Source: Opitutales bacterium (GTDB taxonomy: Bacteria; Verrucomicrobiota; Verrucomicrobiia; Opitutales; Oceanipulchritudinaceae). Taken from it: a stretch of 5,830 nt of DNA. The stretch lies in the NCBI GenBank assembly GCA_007123395.1, contig SKLD01000348.1, forward strand, positions 1 to 5,830, in the 5' to 3' direction. The position numbers were made by a program, and so were the translations under genes. The first letter of the stretch is position 1, and each line of letters starts with the position of its first letter. Positions 5,815 through 5,830 of this stretch are shown here, in pieces. Below the pieces are notes generated by a model. The model was given only the letters and a program-made list of their open reading frames with translations. It had not been told where the DNA came from and did not search any database.

Positions 5815-5830
5815 ATGAAGCGACTGAAAC
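5815..5830 (+). CDS. Start of an unidentified gene, cut by the window edge
   Basis: ATG at 5815-5817 follows AGGTG (5805-5809) with a 5-base spacer, an excellent ribosome binding site. Only MKRLK is visible, so no function can be given. The structured leader immediately upstream suggests translational control. A transposase or an exported protein with a basic N-terminus are both possible. Confidence 0.5.

Noticed and set aside
1..5830. CRISPR array, tRNA, rRNA or integron attC sites
   Set aside because: No regularly spaced repeats, no cloverleaf and no rRNA-like sequence were seen; the palindrome at 495-534 lacks the attC core sites.
1..5830. A complete novel defence or secretion system
   Set aside because: The only candidate parts (hcp and nuclease fragments) are broken and unaccompanied; the intact genes are two convergent exported proteins.

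Overview
The window looks like GC-rich chromosomal DNA of a verrucomicrobium, most likely of the Opitutae. This is inferred from a short secreted protein with a textbook PEP-CTERM tail and from a large exported beta-helix protein ending in an FN3 domain plus a 'VYQLQRSHDLESWEDVG' type C-terminal module, a combination common in that group. No ribosomal RNA or other marker gene is present, so the taxonomy is a moderate-confidence guess.

Layout. Positions 1-950 are a gene graveyard: several palindromic and repeated elements, then two minus-strand gene remnants, the C-terminal piece of a PD-(D/E)XK nuclease of the AAA-ATPase/DUF1703 type (258-476) and a truncated Hcp-like type VI secretion tube protein (recognisable about 547-772). 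Positions 1022-1768 (+) hold an intact 248-residue PEP-CTERM protein with a plausible promoter. Convergent to it, 2041-4647 (-) encodes an intact 868-residue exported right-handed beta-helix protein (pectate-lyase-like fold) with a strong intrinsic terminator at 1957-1992. Positions 4648-4942 are intergenic and hold a second minus-strand terminator (4824-4848). Positions 4943-5604 (-) are a histidine phosphatase gene broken by three single-base indels and one in-frame TGA. At the right edge a plus-strand gene begins (5815, only MKRLK visible) behind a leader whose 10-bp stem pairs with its own Shine-Dalgarno sequence.

How it fits together. The two intact genes both encode exported proteins: one is presumably anchored and sorted by an exosortase encoded elsewhere, the other is a candidate polysaccharide-active or glycan-binding protein. 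They are convergent, not an operon, so a shared function is only a possibility. The hcp, nuclease and phosphatase relics point to an accessory region with gene loss. The clean 2.6-kb reading frame beside the broken phosphatase argues that the lesions are real and not general sequencing error. I see no complete new multi-gene system; the items most worth following up are the SD-sequestering leader at 5747-5814 and the hcp/nuclease remnants at 258-783.
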